This document shows, piece after piece, positions 43,251 through 44,846 of a stretch of 44,846 nucleotides of DNA. The notes under the pieces were generated by a model, which saw only the letters and a program-made list of their open reading frames with translations, did not search any database and was not told the DNA's origin. Positions within the stretch are counted from its first letter, which is position 1; the number at the start of each line of letters is the position of its first letter. Made by a program: the position numbers and the translations under genes. The DNA comes from Pseudomonas kilonensis (GTDB lineage: Bacteria; Pseudomonadota; Gammaproteobacteria; Pseudomonadales; Pseudomonadaceae): NCBI RefSeq assembly GCF_001269885.1, contig NZ_LHVH01000003.1, positions 1-44,846 on the forward strand, given 5' to 3'.

Positions 43251-44471
43251 ATGGGCGCGCTTTCGCATCTGCGGGTACTGGATTTATCGAGGGTCCTGGC
43301 CGGGCCGTGGGCCGGACAGATCCTGGCGGACCTGGGGGCTGATGTCATCAAGGTCGAGCGTCCCGGCAATGGTGACGACACGCGCGCCTGGGGGCCGCCG
43401 TTCCTGAAGGATGCCCGAGGCGAGAACACGACCGAGGCGGCTTATTATCTGTCGGCCAATCGCAATAAGCAGTCGGTGACCATCGATTTCACGCGTCCAG
43501 AGGGGCAGCGGCTGGTGCGAGAGCTGGCGGCCAAGTCCGACATCCTGATCGAGAATTTCAAGGTGGGCGGGCTGGCGGCTTATGGCCTGGACTATGAGTC
43601 GCTAAAGGCGATCAATCCGCAATTGATCTATTGCTCGATCACTGGGTTTGGCCAGACGGGCCCTTATGCCAAGCGTGCCGGGTATGACTTCATGATTCAG
43701 GGGCTGGGGGGGCTGATGAGCCTGACTGGCCGCCCTGAGGGCGATGACGGGGCGGGGCCGGTGAAGGTGGGGGTCGCGCTGACGGATATCCTCACGGGGC
43801 TGTATTCGACTGCTGCTATTTTGGCGGCGCTGGCTCATCGGGATCATGCCGGTGGCGGGCAGCACATCGATATGGCCTTGCTGGATGTTCAAGTGGCTTG
43901 CCTGGCCAACCAGGCGATGAATTACCTGACCACAGGTAATGCGCCGAAGCGGTTGGGCAATGCCCATCCGAACATCGTGCCCTATCAGGATTTTCCTACC
44001 GCCGATGGCGATTTCATCCTTACGGTGGGTAATGACGGCCAGTTCCGAAAGTTCGCTGAGGTTGCCGGTCAACCGCAGTGGGCTGACGACCCGCGTTTTG
44101 CCACAAACAAACTGCGGGTGGCGAATCGGGCGGTGTTGATTCCGTTGATTCGCCAGGCGACGGTGTTCAAGACCACCGCCGAGTGGGTGACTCAATTGGA
44201 GCGGGCGGGTGTGCCGTGTGGACCAATCAACGACCTTGCCCAGGTGTTTGCCGACCCTCAGGTGCAGGCGCGTGGATTGGCGATGGAATTGCCTCACGTA
44301 CTGGCCGGTAGCGTGCCGCAGGTGGCCAGTCCGATTCGACTGTCCGAGACACCGGTGGAATATCGCAATGCGCCCCCTTTATTAGGGGAGCATACGCTGG
44401 AGGTGCTGCAGCGAGTGCTGGGCTTGGATGAGGCCGCGGTGAAGGTGTTCAGAGAGGCGGGGGTTCTTTGA
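43251..44471 (+). CDS. gcdG: CaiB/BaiF family CoA-transferase, probable succinyl-CoA:glutarate CoA-transferase
   Basis: A 406-aa class III CoA-transferase. Conserved parts are RVLAGPWAGQILADLGADVIKVE at the N-terminus (in part: LAGPWAGQILADLG), ENFKVGGL, and GYDFMIQGLGG with D146 as the likely aspartyl-CoA residue. Beside gcdH it most likely activates glutarate with succinyl-CoA, so the unit converts glutarate to crotonyl-CoA. GGAG precedes the ATG. The symbol rests on context as well as family. Confidence 0.88.
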   Translation: MGALSHLRVLDLSRVLAGPWAGQILADLGADVIKVERPGNGDDTRAWGPPFLKDARGENTTEAAYYLSANRNKQSVTIDFTRPEGQRLVRELAAKSDILIENFKVGGLAAYGLDYESLKAINPQLIYCSITGFGQTGPYAKRAGYDFMIQGLGGLMSLTGRPEGDDGAGPVKVGVALTDILTGLYSTAAILAALAHRDHAGGGQHIDMALLDVQVACLANQAMNYLTTGNAPKRLGNAHPNIVPYQDFPTADGDFILTVGNDGQFRKFAEVAGQPQWADDPRFATNKLRVANRAVLIPLIRQATVFKTTAEWVTQLERAGVPCGPINDLAQVFADPQVQARGLAMELPHVLAGSVPQVASPIRLSETPVEYRNAPPLLGEHTLEVLQRVLGLDEAAVKVFREAGVL

Positions 44472-44472
44472 G

Positions 44473-44500
44473 CGTTCTCTTCTATATAGAGGAGCGTTTT
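44473..44500 (+). terminator. Imperfect terminator after gcdG
   Basis: GCGTTCTC and the GGAGCG side pair with wobbles and a bulge around the self-complementary TCTATATAGA, followed by TTTTAAA. The stop codon is immediately upstream. Confidence 0.45.
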
Positions 44501-44554
44501 AAAGGGCGATCTCCAGTGCTGCGCAACTTATTGATAGAAAAGCGAAATTAAGGG

Positions 44555-44582
44555 TTGACGGCAGATTCTGGAAGTCTATAAT
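44555..44582 (+). promoter_or_regulatory. rRNA operon promoter P1
   Basis: TTGACG (44555-44560), 16 bases, perfect -10 TATAAT (44577-44582), then TCGCCCCA. The hexamers and the G/C-rich discriminator are those of a strong, growth-rate-controlled rrn promoter. Confidence 0.85.
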
Positions 44583-44656
44583 TCGCCCCACTTCCGGCGC
44601 AGTCGAAACGGAAAACTCCTTGAGATTCAATGAGTTAAGTAAGTTTCGAAGGTGTT

Positions 44657-44715
44657 GGGCTTCAGGTCATCGAAGCCCGGAAGGAGCAGATAGAGCGGTG
44701 TTGTTTGGCTCTATC
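44657..44715 (+). other. Hairpins in the rRNA leader between P1 and P2
   Basis: GGGCTTC/GAAGCCC (44657-44663 with 44672-44678) and GATAGAGC/GCTCTATC (44689-44696 with 44708-44715) are two stems in the P1 transcript. They may shape antitermination or early processing of the precursor. Confidence 0.5.
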
Positions 44716-44757
44716 GGCGATTCGATCTTCTCGGTCGAAAGCGGTGAAAAAGAGGTG

Positions 44758-44846
44758 TTGACAGCAGCGAGTAACGCTGTAGAATTCGCCTCCCGCTAAC
44801 GAGAGATCGGAAGCGCAAGTGGTTGAAGTTGTTGATGTTTCCGAAG
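44758..44846 (+). promoter_or_regulatory. rRNA operon promoter P2 and start of the 16S leader
   Basis: TTGACA (44758-44763), 16 bases, TAGAAT (44780-44785). The bases after it (CGCCTCCCGCTAACGAGAG, then ATCGGAAGCGCAAG and onward) agree with the Pseudomonas 16S leader as I remember it. The 16S gene itself would begin several hundred bases past the window end. Confidence 0.88.

Noticed and set aside
44759..44846. Start of the 16S rRNA gene inside the window
   Set aside because: Only promoter and leader sequence are present; the 16S 5' end motif is not reached.

Overview
The window is chromosomal DNA of a fluorescent pseudomonad, most likely the Pseudomonas fluorescens species group. The evidence is the high G+C codon use, the long forms of PstC and PstA, a TrpI-controlled trpBA unit, DUF1161/DUF2388/DUF883 genes typical of the genus, and many copies of the Pseudomonas REP palindrome (half-site like GTGGGAGCGGGCTTGCTCGC). 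I see no prophage, insertion sequence, CRISPR array or tRNA gene. Almost all of it looks like stable core genome. All product calls rest on reading the translations by eye.

Layout. 1-3000: half a REP, a promoter-terminator leader, purE-purK, a small GlsB-type membrane protein, a DUF3299 protein and a REP. 3001-6040: a sugar-phosphate mutarotase and a YciA-type thioesterase on the minus strand, then an MFS symporter on the plus strand. 6180-19262: the phosphate block. pstS has its own Pho box, pstC-pstA-pstB-phoU has a second Pho box, and phoB-phoR run on the minus strand from a third. Between phoU and phoR lie a receiver protein with a degenerate PilZ-like tail, an M23 peptidase and a CNNM/CorC protein. 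19340-23570: a small secreted Y-x4-D protein, ubiC-ubiA, rubredoxin and its reductase, and HU. 23578-28756: an accessory-looking set of small envelope proteins (lipoprotein peptidase, two sister lipoproteins, two DUF1161 proteins, OsmC, a luciferase-like monooxygenase, dodecin, DUF883). 28729-31862: trpI divergent from trpBA. 32062-35659: a two-domain periplasmic DUF4105 protein with three DUF2388 genes, then a DUF1127 gene. 35979-40568: a CoA-transferase and pntAA-pntAB-pntB. 41003-44471: gcdR divergent from gcdH and a CoA-transferase for glutarate catabolism. 44555 to the end: tandem promoters and leader of an rRNA operon whose 16S gene lies beyond the window.

How the genes work together. 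Under phosphate limitation PhoR phosphorylates PhoB, which binds 11-bp-spaced repeats before pstS, pstC and phoB; PstSCAB imports phosphate and, with PhoU, restrains PhoR. The Pho box before pstC places its -10 six bases from the start codon, so that transcript may be leaderless. The least understood part is 32062-35100, where a large secreted protein with an HExxH motif and a His/Cys pair sits with three tiny secreted paralogues that all end in the same hydrophobic tail. It is my best candidate for an undescribed system.
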